A program made the position numbers and the translations under genes. Shown in pieces: positions 33,846 through 45,456 of a stretch of DNA of 64,000 nt (its first letter is position 1; every line of letters begins with the position of its first letter). The notes beneath the pieces were generated by a model, which was not told where the DNA came from, made no database searches, and was given only the letters and a program-made list of their open reading frames with translations. The DNA comes from Glandiceps talaboti (lineage: Eukaryota > Hemichordata > Enteropneusta > Spengelidae): the NCBI RefSeq assembly GCF_964340395.1, contig NC_135560.1, positions 1,731,501 to 1,795,500 of the forward strand, read 5' to 3'.

Positions 33846-34885
33846 ATTGGACTAGACTGTATTCATGTTTGATATTTTTCACAGAAACTGCAAAATTACT
33901 TCTAGAATGTACGCAAAGCAGTTGTCATTAAATTGTAAATACATGATTGTACAGTACAGATCAAGCATAATGGGAGATTGTGCATGAACTGTGCTTGCAT
34001 CTTCAAAGCATTATGCTGGAAAACTTCATGAACAATGCTCTTGGGGATTAGTGTATGTAAACAGCATTCAATTTGCACATTTGAGGTGTCCACAGAGCAT
34101 CTCATTAACAGTGCATCAAGTAAACAATGCATCAGTATCTCATTATAAACATTGAATCTGGATAGCAGAGTACATGATTATTACTAAGTCACAAAGCATG
34201 TGCGCATAAAGTGCTGTTTATTCTGTATGAGAGATGCGAGCATTGTTCCATGCAGATGCTTTGATGATGCAACAACAACAGTGCATCATCAATGCATAGT
34301 TAGCACCCCACTTGTGCTACAACAGATAGCACCAACTCATACAGGCCAAAAACAAGGAAATTGTTTTCTGAATTTATTTTTTTTCCATGTCAAATTTTTG
34401 AAAAAATAATTAGCATATTATGGTGATTTGGTTACCATAGCAACAGATGTTCATAAAATGACCCCCTTTTTTGACCTCTAATAACAAATTACTCCAGGTA
34501 GGGTGGTTAATATGTAAATAAACTTTCAATTTTAAAATTATTATTATTATTGAAATTATCATTATATAATATCATTAAATACGCAAAGAAAAAGTATCTA
34601 AAACTGCAAATGTGTTTTATTGGACCTTTCCTTTAAGTTTTAAGCTGGACAGTTGGACAAATCTTTGACCTTAATCTTTATCTTCAAGATCAAATAGTGT
34701 ATTGTTCAATAACTTTACAAGTTTGATGAGAGACTATCGGTACATTTAAGTATGTACAGCTGCAGTGTTAGAAGTATACTTCCAGACATTGACTCTGGTC
34801 ATTGCTGATGTCAAATTTAAATAACTTCTCATACAACAAACCAGTTTGGGGTCTGTGTCTTTTATACAGGTTGATTTATATTGCA
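33846..34885. other. Unique sequence upstream of the 40-bp array
   Basis: No gene is supported. A short ATT-rich run lies near 34540. If ANKRA2 has a non-coding first exon, it could be here or further left, but I cannot place it. Confidence 0.4.
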
Positions 34886-37040
34886 TAAGTACACATTGCA
34901 GTATTTTATGACAATAATTGTCACGTAAGTACACATTGCCATATTTTATGACAATAATTGTCACGTACGTACACATTGCAGTATTTTATGACAATAATTG
35001 TCACGTAAGTACACATTGCAGTATTTTATGACAATAATTGTCACGTAAGTACACATTGCTATATGTTATGACAATAATTGTCACATATGTACACATTGCT
35101 ATATTTTATGACAATAATTGTCACATATGTACACATTGCCATATTTTATGACAATAATTGTCACATATGTACACATTGCTATATTTTATGACAATAATTG
35201 TCACATATGTACACATTGCTATATTTTATGACAATAATTGTCACATATGTACACATTGCTATATTTTATGACAATAATTGTCACATATGTACACATTGCC
35301 ATATTTTATGACAATAATTGTCACGTACGTACACATTGCAGTATTTTATGACAATAATTGTCACATATGTACACATTGCCATATTTTATGTCAATAATTG
35401 TCACATATGTACACATTGCTATATTTTATGTCAATAATTGTCATATATGTACACATTGCTATATTTTATGTCAATAATTGTCACATATGTGCACATTGCC
35501 ATATTTTATGACAATAATTGTCACATATGTACACATTGCCATATTTTATGACAATAATTGTCACATATGTACACATTGCTATATTTTATGACAATAATTG
35601 TCACATATGTACACATTGCCATATTTTATGACAATAATTGTCACGTACGTACACATTGCAGTATTTTATGACAATAATTGTCACATATGTACACATTGCT
35701 ATATTTTATGTCAATAATTGTCACATATGTACACATTGCCATATTTTATGTCAATAATTGTCACATATGTACACATTGCTATATTTTATGTCAATAATTG
35801 TCACGTACGTACACATTGCAGTATTTTATGACAATAATTGTCACATATGTACACATTGCTATATTTTATGTCAATAATTGTCACATATGTACACATTGCT
35901 ATATTTTATGTCAATAATTGTCACATATGTACACATTGCTATATTTTATGACAATAATTGTCACGTAAGTACACATTGCTATATTTTATGTCAATAATTG
36001 TCACATATGTACACATTGCTATATTTTATGTCAATAATTGTCACGTAAGTACACATTGCCATATTTTATGACAATAATTGTCACATATGTACACATTGCT
36101 ATATTTTATGACAATAATTGTCACATATGTACACATTGCCATATTTTATGACAATAATTGTCACATATGTACACATTGCTATATTTTATGACAATAATTG
36201 TCACGTAAGTACACATTGCTATATTTTATGACAATAATTGTCACATATGTACACATTGCCATATTTTATGACAATAATTGTCACATGTACACATTGCTAT
36301 ATTTTATATCAATAATTGTCACATATGTACACATTGCTATATTTTATGTCAATAATTGTCACATATGTACACATTGCTATATTTTATGTCAATAATTGTC
36401 ACATATGTACACATTGCTATATTTTATGTCAATAATTGTCACATATGTACACATTGCCATATTTTATGACAATAATTGTCATATACGTACACATTGCCAT
36501 ATTTTATGTCAATAATTGTCACATACGTACACATTGCCATATTTTATGTCAATAATTGTCATATATGTACACATTGCTATATTTTATGTCAATAATTGTC
36601 ACATATGTACACATTGCCGTATTTTATGACAATAATTGTCACATATGTACACATTGCTATATGTTATGACAATAATTGTCATATATGTACACATTGCCAT
36701 ATTTTATGTCAATAATTGTCACATATGTACACATTGCTATATGTTATGACAATAATTGTCATATACGTACACATTGCCATATTTTATGTCAATAATTGTC
36801 ACATATGTACACATTGCTATATTTTATGTCAATAATTGTCACGTAAGTACACATTGCCATATTTTATATCAATAATTGTCACATATGTACACATTGCAGT
36901 ATTTTATGACAATAATTGTCACATATGTACACATTGCTATATTTTATGACAATAATTGTCACGTAAGTACACATTGCCATATTTTATGACAATAATTGTC
37001 ACATATGTACACATTGCCATATTTTTTGACAATAATTGTC
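34886..37040. repeat. 40-bp minisatellite upstream of ANKRA2 exon 1, about 54 copies
   Basis: The unit is built on ATGACAATAATTGTCACATA plus TGTACACATTGCTATATTTT. Each holds TGACAATAATTGTCA, an inverted pair of ACAAT cores one base apart, and a second near-palindrome around ACATATGT or TACGTACGTA. Some units read CACGTAAGT, a donor-like sequence in the ANKRA2 sense. It ends about 65 bp before the acceptor of the first coding exon, so it is intronic or promoter-proximal. Confidence 0.95.
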
Positions 37041-37106
37041 GCAGATGTAGACTAAACAGCTTTGGTAGCTGTTTGGTAACTAAAGCTTTATTTTTCTTGT
37101 TTACAG

Positions 37107-37371
37107 ATTGGTGATATTACCATTGGGCAATACTTGATAAGCTATAGTCTTGATGACAGATTTAGTAGCAAATAAACTACTCATTGGTACATTTAGTAGC
37201 AAATAAACTACTCATTGGTACATTTAGTAGCAAATAAACTACTCATTGACACATTTAGTAGCAAATAAACTACTCATTGACACATTTAGTAGCAAATAAA
37301 CTACTCATTGACACATTTAGTAGCAAATAAACTACTCATTGACACATTTTATGTCATTACTATATGTCAAA
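37107..37371 (+). other. ANKRA2: ANKRA2 5' leader with 31-bp tandem repeat and upstream ORF
   Basis: TTTATTTTTCTTGTTTACAG at 37087-37106 is a strong acceptor, so the coding exon probably starts at 37107. Six copies of a 31-bp unit (TTTAGTAGCAAATAAACTAC plus TCATTGACACA) run from about 37161 to within a few bases of the ATG at 37351. An upstream ATG at 37153 opens a 17-codon ORF that crosses the first repeat units and stops at 37204-37206. Confidence 0.65.
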
Positions 37372-37750
37372 ATGGCTAACATCAATTTTATGAATGAAAA
37401 AGTTAGAAGTGCTTTTCATAGTGTTGAATCAACTACAGATAAAAGTGTTGTAGTGGCTTTGTCATCAAGTAGTACCTCAGCAGTAAATGGTGGAAGTCTA
37501 ACTAATCTATCAGCCATTGCCATCAGAGAAAGTATGGGTATTGCAGGAAATGGAAGTGAAACTATCTCCGCCGAGCCTGTAAACAGTCAGGTTATAGATA
37601 CAAGCATTATGAACTCATCAAGTATACAACAGCCAAATATGGCAATGTGCTCAAGTCTGCTACAATCACTGAATGAAGATGGTTACCATGGTGATGGAGA
37701 AGGGGACTCTGTGAGTCCAGATTTAGAAGTTGCTTCAGTTTTGTTCCCAG
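37372..37750 (+). CDS. ANKRA2: ANKRA2 coding exon 1 (N-terminal region, residues 1-126)
   Basis: ANKRA2 and its paralogue RFXANK are adaptors whose ankyrin repeats bind PxLPx[IL] peptides in partners such as class IIa HDACs, megalin and RFX proteins. This exon encodes the low-complexity N-terminus, rich in Ser, Thr and Asn, and ends SLNEDGYHG...SPDLEVASVLFP. Vertebrate ANKRA2 has the same DLEVASVLF motif just before its repeats, and RFXANK lacks it, which decides the name. The start at 37372 (GTCAAAATGG) has the best context; an in-frame ATG at 37351 would add seven residues. The exon ends CCA G|GTTAGT in phase 1. The six exons join to 340 residues, slightly longer than vertebrate ANKRA2. Confidence 0.85.
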
Positions 37751-38177
37751 GTTAGTAGTAATTTACATTGCAACTGTACTATAGCCAAGTTGTGTATGTA
37801 CTGTTATACATGTAGTGCTATAGCCAAGAGAATTTACATGTATTTGTAGAACGAACTTCCAATCCTCACCCTCAAGAATTCGCAGCTATAGAAACATGCG
37901 AAAGGGAGAGATAACATCGCATCTCTGAAATCATCGTTAATTTATACATACACGTTAACCAAATTTGGTAATCAAGGCTAAATGACAAGAAATGGCTGTG
38001 AAATAAGTCAGACATCGTTTGTAGAATAACTATGCACGAAATATTGCAAACTCATAGCAGACATGACACCCTTATTGCCATATTTTTCTCCATGTCTGTA
38101 TATTTATTTAAAATACCACTTGTGCAGGAAAGTGTGTTGTGTTTCCCATTCCCATGCTAAAATTTCAATCACAACCA

Positions 38178-40426
38178 TTAAAGGTGATTCAAAATGCTCA
38201 CATTCACTATCGCTAATTTGGTAGACGACATGTTTGTGAAATGTATACTGGTTTTAAAACTTTAAAAAAGCATCTCTAAACACCTTAAAATGACCTTTTT
38301 TCAGTCAGTTCCCTTCGAATTTACTTCGAGAGTTTTCGGGTATTTCCGGTCCCACCTAGACCACAGGATTTTATGACGTCATAAGGAGTACTCGTTAGCA
38401 CAAAGGCTATGACCAGCGTGGTCACTAGGTGAATAAAACTCAACAGCATTGTGAAAAAAATACATAATGTATTGCTGGTGGTTAAAATAGACATCAGTAA
38501 ACAAAAACTACAGTCTACATGTCTTATTAACCAACATTTACCAATATTTACTCACACTTTCTGACTAATTGTCAGTGTCTGTGGGTATAAATGCTAAAAT
38601 ATGATGTCCCCATATTATGGCAAAACACAGATAACTAACTTATGTTAGTTATCTATGGGCAAAATAAATAAAAAACAGTGAGACTAGATATACATTAAAC
38701 ACTTGTAATGTTGCGTGTTTCACATTCATTGACTTTTATCTGATTTTTTATTATTTGCCGACAAGAAGCATTACGATACTGTAGTGATGCATTGACGGCA
38801 TCCCGAGGACGTACTCGCTGCGCATTTAACAACAAAGTAAACATATTTCATCTCGAATAAATATACTAGCTATTAGAATACCAATGGGAAACTTCAAGAA
38901 GGCGTATCAGAACATGCAGTGCGACAATATATTTGTTGTTCCCATAATACACTAATTGATTCGATATGCTCCGAGAATATGGAAGCATGCTCCGAGTCAT
39001 TGCATCATGTAAATGGAACTGTGACCGATCTAATTTTGTTGTCCATATATAAAATGAGAGTGACCTGTAAATGTTTCACAGTTGTGGTCTTGTATTGTCA
39101 CATGTTTGGCTTGTGAACGCAAGTTTACATCTATTATTATCGGACAGGGCTGTCGAGGCTTGTTTTTATCACGGTATACAGGTGATTATTATATATTTGA
39201 TTATCGGTAGGTGGGTAGTGTTGTCAAATTCTGTGCAGTCACCGCGGCCATGGCAGTATACGTAGGATAGTTCCGCCAATCAAAGCTGAAGCAGTGTATG
39301 TACGTATGGACGTACTCGGGAGAGCACATTCGTGTCAGGTTGAATTTATCCACGTGTTGATATAATCCATATTTATCAATTAGATATATTGTAAAATTCT
39401 TCAAGTCGTACAGGAATAACGTCTCTAACATCAAAACAAACCCTGAGAAATTGGACCGGACGTGGCTAAGTATCTAGTTGCAGGCTTTCTCTCATAACCA
39501 TGTATGGGGTCATGACCTTGATTGCCGACATCAATATTGTCCAATCATATGTAATATCATGAACACATCGCGATATTTGATTTGTTGGTTTCCTAAACGG
39601 TATACTTCGAATACCATGATTCGTTACAAAATTCTTCTAATGAATATTAAATAGGCTTGTTGTATGAAGTGATATCCCAACAAGGGAAACCATATAAGTT
39701 TTCTTCCAGACGAGTTGCTAAAGTCATGTAAATGACAACACGAAACTCTCGGAATTGCCTTAATTCTTTACAATTTTATTGCTGATAATATGGGTAATTT
39801 AATATAGCCAGCATGTTTATTTGAGATAAATATATTTACTTTGCTGCTAAATGCGCCGTTCAAAAGGCAACATCAGCGAGTACTAGTATAGTTAGCTAAA
39901 GTATGCTGTCGACGCGTCATGCGTGTCGAAGGTATGTTGTAATGCTTCTTGTTGGCAAATAATAAAAAAATCAGATAAATAAAAGTCATTGAATGTGAAA
40001 CACGCGACAATACAAGTGTTTATGTATATCTAGTCTAGCCGTTTTGATTTATTTTGCCATAATATGAGGACACAGTATTGTTGCACTTATACCCACAGAC
40101 ACTGGCAATTAGTCAGATAGTGTGAGTAAATATCGATAAATGTTGGTTAATAAGACATGTAGACTGTAATTTTTGTTTACTGATGTCTATTACAACCACC
40201 AGCAATGTATTCATAGCCTTAGTGCTAACCAGTACTCCTTATGACGTCATAAAATCCCGTGGTCTAGGTGAAAACTCTCGAAGTAAATCCGAAGGGAACT
40301 GACTGAAAAAAGGTCATTTTAAGGTGTTTGCAGACGCTTTTTTAAAGTTTTAAAACCAGAATACATTTCACAAACATGTCTAGCAAAATACCGATAGTGA
40401 ATGTGAGCATTTTGAATCACCTTTAA
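38178..40426. mobile_element. 2.2-kb inverted-repeat element with TTAA ends, ANKRA2 intron 1
   Basis: TTAAAGGTGATTCAAAATGC at 38178 is matched by the inverted GAATCACCTTTAA ending at 40426. The arms stay similar for about 600-700 bp, including TTATGACGTCATAA and GAAACACGC...CATTCA. The loop of about 0.9 kb has no recognisable protein. TTAA at both borders could be a piggyBac-type target duplication, but since it is also part of the inverted ends that is not proven. Confidence 0.75.
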
Positions 40427-40544
40427 GGCCAAATAAAAAAAAAGTGTTTCAGATAATCCGACACCATAGTTTAAGCCCCTGACTCTAAACATCCTATTTC
40501 CATGTACACCTTCATGTATTTGTCTCATCTGTAGTCACTTTCTA

Positions 40545-41240
40545 GCTCCCGTATGGGAGCTAATATCATGGTGATGGTTGTCTGTCTGTCTGTCTGTCTA
40601 TCTGTGCAGAAATTTTGTTCCACTGATATCTCAAAAAGTGCTGAAGGAAATGTTCTGCAATTTACTATGTTTCACTGTCAGGCTGTAACTTGCTGGGAGT
40701 GGCATATATAATTAATGTTAATTTGCATAATTGACGATTTTATTAATGGGGCTATACATGCAGAACGGCTGCACCAAATTCAATGAAACTTACTACATCT
40801 ATGGATCATACAAAGATATGAAAGCACTAAAAGTCGTTAACTTGTGCCAAGATAATTAAGGGCTGATTTGCATAATTAATGAATGTTATGTTTGTAATTC
40901 AGGTTTTGCATCCAGAAGGGCTTAACCAAATTCGATGAAACTTGCCACAGATATTGATCATACAGAGATATGATAGTTCTTAATGAAATTTAGTGCTGTC
41001 AATTAAATGCTCATTTGCATAATTAAGAAACTTTGGCAATTAGGGCCTATACCAGGAAAGACCACCAAATTTGAGGAAACTTGCTAAAGATATTGACCAA
41101 GCAAAGATATGATTGTATTGAGTCAATTAATTGCTCATTTTTTGATTCAATGAAACTTGCTATATTATCTACAGATCATACAAAGATATACAGGAACATT
41201 TTCAATTCCTTTCTGGTTTGAAATATCAAAATATCAAAAT
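40545..41240 (+). mobile_element. Hairpin-VNTR element, family 2 (AGCTCCCGTATGGGAGCT)
   Basis: It begins with the palindrome AGCTCCCGTATGGGAGCT, then TGGTGATGG and a GTCT run. Diverged units of about 130 bp follow, with ACCAAATTCAATGAAACTTGC, GATCATACAAAGATATGA and TTGCATAATTAA. The layout matches the AGTCCCC family although the sequences are unrelated. Confidence 0.7.
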
Positions 41241-41361
41241 TAAAAATTAAATTAAATTCGAACCTACCTACCCTATTTCTAAAGATATGTAATTGGAAAC
41301 AAACTTGTTTTTATTTTGCGTAATCTTTTACAAAATACAAATATCTAACACTCCCTGATAA

Positions 41362-41540
41362 GGTAAATAGAATACTGTGACTATCCCAAAAAAATATATC
41401 AACTTAGCTTGTGACCCATTAAGGTAAATAGAATACTGTGACTATCCAAAAAATACATATCAACTTAGCTTGTGACCCATTAAGGTAAATAGAATACTGT
41501 GACTATCCAAAAAATACATATCAACTTAGCTTGTGACCCG
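41362..41540. repeat. 62-bp tandem repeat, three copies
   Basis: The unit carries AAGGTAAATAGAATACTGTG and ATCAACTTAGCTTGTGACCC. The copies are nearly identical. Confidence 0.85.
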
Positions 41541-41629
41541 GTGTCTTTCATTAGGTTTTATTTATTTAAGTATTTATTTATTCCAGTATCTCAATGAAGG
41601 TGTTACATCGCCATTGGCGCTATTTTTTT

Positions 41630-42720
41630 AGTCCCCGCTGGACGAAGTCCGGGACGGGGACTTATGGATTGGGTTCCGTCTGTCTGTGCGTCCGTCCGTC
41701 CGTGCGTCTGTCCGTCCGTCCGTGCGTCCGTCCGTCTGCAGCTGTTTCTTGGAGATGCCTGGACTGATTTTTTTAAAACTTGATACAGGGACAACATACA
41801 ATGGCATACATATGCACGTCAATTTGTTTCATGATACGATTCAATATGGCCGCCTGGCAGCCATTTTGTTTGCGAATTTTCATGTCCAAAGCCATAACTC
41901 AGACATGCTTGAACAGATCTCATTCAAAGTTGGTATTAGGACAGTGTTCTATGACATACATGTGCATATCCATTTTCGTCGTGATACAATCCAATATGGC
42001 TGCCTGGCAGCCATTTTGTTTGTGAATTTTCATGTCCAAAGCCATAACTCAGACATGCTTAAACAGATCTCATTCAAAGTTGGTATTAGGACAGTGTTCT
42101 ATGACATACATGTGCATATCCATTTTCGTCATGATACGATCCAATATGGCTGCATGGCAGCCATTTTGTTTGTGAATTTTCCATGTCCAAAGCCATAACT
42201 CAGATATGCTTAAACAGATCTCATTCAAAGTTGGTATTAGGACAGTGTTCTATGACATACATGTGCATATCCATTTTCGTCGTGATACAATCCAATATGG
42301 CTGCCTGGCAGCCATTTTGTTTGTGAATTCTCCATGTCCAAAGCCATTACTAAGACATGCTTGAACATATCTCATTCAAAGTTGGTATTAGGACAGCGTT
42401 CTATGACATACATGTGCATATCCATTTTCGTCATGATACAATCCAATATTGCTGCCTGGCAGCCATTTTGTTTGTGAATTTTCCATGTCCAAAGCCATAT
42501 AACTCGAGATCAGACAGACTCCATTTTCATCTTGATATGATCCCCCATACCCAACCAATCCTTTATTGTTGGAGGCATATTCCATGTCCAACAAGCAGAC
42601 ACAACATATCTAAGTCTGTTTGATTTAGGTTGACAAATGTTGTTGCGTGATCAGAGTAGTGATAATTCCTTAAAACCCAATTACATGTATAGCGGGGACT
42701 ATGTCATTCTCAATGACTAG
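41630..42720 (+). mobile_element. Hairpin-VNTR element, AGTCCCC family, intact copy
   Basis: The 5' end AGTCCCCGCTGGACGAAGTC continues into CGGGACGGGGACT and folds into a strong hairpin. TTATGGATTGGGTTCCGTC and a GTCC/GTGC run follow. Then come about five units of about 150 bp, each with TGACATACATGTGCATATCC, AATATGGCTGCCTGGCAGCC and CATGCTTGAACAGATCTCA. The 3' tail has GCAGACACAACATATCTAAG and ends GCGGGGACTATGTCATTCTC, whose GGGGACT complements the 5' AGTCCCC. ORFs through the units are artefacts. Confidence 0.85.
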
Positions 42721-43301
42721 TTTTTTTTGTTTTGTTTTTTGTTTTGTTTTGTTTTTTTGGGGGGTGGGGGGGGGGGTGGTGGTAATTACAGTATTCTATT
42801 TACCCAAACATATTTAAAAGTCTCTTGTAATTGACTGAATTCAATCTTGGTATTAAGATATAACTTATAAATGATCCGATGACATCATTTATTATATGCA
42901 TCAAAATATGTCGAGAGAATCCCCTCAATGCAATCAACTGTTCTAACAATGCCAAAAAGCTTTTATAGTGTCATCTTGGGTATGTATATTGACATTAGTT
43001 TTGTTACAGTACTAGAGTAGTTCAATCAATATCTTATGTAAGTCTTTTCAGTTGACGACGAGTAAAAAGTTTACATACTCAGCTTGTGCCACTTTAATGT
43101 AACATATATGTAACCTTAGACATGATTTCTAATGGCTACAATAATCATTTACTGGATCAAAATAGTGAAATGTCCACATTATAATGTGTTCTTTGATAAA
43201 TCAGTTTTATATTTTTGATAGAATTGCTGCAAAGAATCTTTGTTTTAAACCAAGTTTGACAAATAACCATGGCTTATTTTCATTATGTATTATCTTACAA
43301 G

Positions 43302-43390
43302 ATGGCAGATTGAAATCACCGACACTAATGATGAAAAGAGTCTGCAGCAGTACATCATCGTCTTCTAAATCAAGCTACTCACCATTGAAG
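43302..43390 (+). CDS. ANKRA2: ANKRA2 coding exon 2 (residues 127-156)
   Basis: The acceptor TATTATCTTACAAG leads an 89-nt exon that completes the split codon of exon 1 as GAT and encodes GRLKSPTLMMKRVCSS, a serine run and KSSYSPLK. It ends AAG|GTTTGA in phase 0. The final SPLK aligns with the FSPIK that precedes the TTLTNK motif in vertebrate ANKRA2. The donor is weaker than the others, so alternative splicing of this exon is possible. Skipping it would shift the frame (89 nt). Confidence 0.75.
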
Positions 43391-43814
43391 GTTTGATCTT
43401 ATTTGATGATTTCTTAAGAGAAACACGACCAGGGGATAAAGGCATTTCCATAAACGTTTGGTCCAAGAAAGTAATTTCATGATTTAACATCACATATTGT
43501 AAACCTTTATATAACATGGTTTAGCATGCAAGAAAGGGTACAGATACCACCTTTCAAACTTTATAGATAATTTACTGAATATGAAAATTTGTCACTTGCT
43601 TGATTCACATAGAATAACATTGGCATTAATTGTACAGAGTAAGTCGATCTTTCCAGATAGGTAGGTAACCTGTTATTAGCACAGACGGTTTCATAATCAA
43701 GATATAGCTAGGTGGGCTGTTATTAGCATTTCATTTGTATAACACTGATATGGCTTATTTATAGAGTTCCAAAACAGCAGTTGTTTGAAGTACTTCTACT
43801 ATTTGAATTTTCAG

Positions 43815-43881
43815 CAACCTACAACTTTCACCAATAAACAGCGAGGAAATATACAGACTGCCACTCCCACACTTTTTCAGG
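43815..43881 (+). CDS. ANKRA2: ANKRA2 coding exon 3 (residues 157-178), TNKQRGN motif
   Basis: TTTGAATTTTCAG precedes a 67-nt exon encoding QPTTFTNKQRGNIQTATPTL and FQ, ending CAG G|GTAAGC in phase 1. TTxTNKxRGN is a conserved linker motif of both ANKRA2 and RFXANK just before the ankyrin repeats, so this short exon is well supported despite its size. Confidence 0.87.
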
Positions 43882-43889
43882 GTAAGCAT

Positions 43890-44879
43890 AAAGTTTATAA
43901 AGTTTTCAATTTTTAGCTTGTAATTAAGAGGACTGTCATAGAACTCAGGGTGGTCTTATCTTTGGCTACTTCATGAAATGTTTGGTCATCCTGATACACC
44001 ATAATGTATTTACAAATAGTTCTGTCCACTATCAACAAGACCACACTCATAGCAATATGTCAAATGATGGCATATATTGCAAAAGTATCAATAGGGTTTG
44101 ATAGACAAGTGGATAAATATTCAAAACATGAATACATGTCTACCCCCCATACATGTATTATAAGATGTGAGCTATCTTTGGAGACATTGACCTTTGACCT
44201 TGACCAGGATCAATTATCAAGATTAAGTCAATTCCTGCTTATCACGGACACATTGTAGTATTTATTCCAATTTCTTTTAAATCACATTTACAAGTAATAT
44301 TGAAGTAACTATACACAAGCCTTATTTTTGGTGCTCATATCACTTTTACTGAATGGCAGCCATATTTGTACTTAAAAATCATTATTTACTGCATAACTCA
44401 AAAACTGTAATACATAGAAATTCCATTCCAGTGTCTACCCCCATATTATCAGATGCAAGGTATCTTTGGAGACCTTTACTTTTGACCATTCATCTGGAAC
44501 CACACAATTTTTTTATTCGGTCTAAGTAGGCAATTTGTAAACAAATGTTGTCAACTAATAAACTTGTGACTACTTACAAGTTTATGATAATGCCACCACT
44601 GTTTTCAGCGAGATGTTTTTTACATTTACAACTTGTGAAGCATTATGTTTGCTTGCTTGTGGAAATGAAGAACTAGACAAGTTTCAAGCAAAGACATACA
44701 ATGTAATTAGTGTCGGTAACTTTTCAAAAGTATAAACACCATGGGATCCCCATGCACTGGCTCTGTTTACTGATTAGAACACTGCATGTGATAACAATTA
44801 AATGAGATCATTACAGTGTTGTAATGTCAAGTCAAAATACATCAGTGATAATCAGCTGGTACTTTACCTTCTGTTAAAA
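43890..44879. other. ANKRA2 intron 3, unique and degenerate repeat sequence
   Basis: Around 44000-44470 are degenerate units sharing AAGACCACACTCATAGCAA and ATCTTTGGAGAC with VNTR family 3. Nothing coding is supported. Confidence 0.5.
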
Positions 44880-45450
44880 ATGAACTTCAGTGCTTCGAGA
44901 AGGCCCTTTCAGTCTGAGAAGGTAATTAGTGAAGACCTTGGTAATCATGTTGTTGAAGACATCAAGGCAAGTGGCAATAATGAAAACAATGGATGGATTC
45001 CAAGAGGCATTGTAACATTTGTTGCGAGTAAATACAAACATCGAGGTAGGGAATGAACAAAATATGGCAACATTATGTTCAAACAGGCACCATTCACCGC
45101 AGTAGATCTGAATTTGCAAGGCGAGCCAATAGTGGGGACATCGTTTATTTAGAAGGTTTAAAACAGCAAAATCCAACGATCACATGCAAAACAATGCTCA
45201 AGAAACTGGCATTGGTATCGTTGACAACTGTTCCAATTCCGACAATCAACAATGTTCGACAGTGGACATATAAATGCACAGTGAGATCGGTTACCCAATG
45301 TTTCACACTCGCGAACAACGCTACACTCAAACTTTCATTGACCTACTTCACATGATAGAACCACACAAATTAAAGTTCATGGATGAAAGCAGGTTTGAAT
45401 TAGATGAGTTTGCAAACCCTAATTATGGACATTCTGTACTTATAGTATAG
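44880..45450 (+). pseudogene. Tc1-like transposase fragment
   Basis: From ATG 44880 the frame encodes VEDIKASGNN...GWIPRGIVTFVASKYK, and a second frame from about 45053 gives NKIWQHYVQTGTIHR. These are the helix-turn-helix region of a Tc1/IS630-type transposase. The next part reads EGLKQQNPTITCKTMLKKLA, and a third frame near 45356-45440 gives HKLKFMDESRFELDEFANPN, the region of the second catalytic acidic residue. At least two frameshifts and a stop break it. The C-terminus is missing where the 34-bp array begins. Confidence 0.75.
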
Positions 45451-45456
45451 ATATCA

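Noticed and set aside
41686-42623. ORFs of up to 170 codons with ISFKVGIRTVFYDIHVHIH repeats, also at 48203, 49689 and 56981
   Set aside because: They follow the 150-bp units of the AGTCCCC element; the reading frame is incidental.
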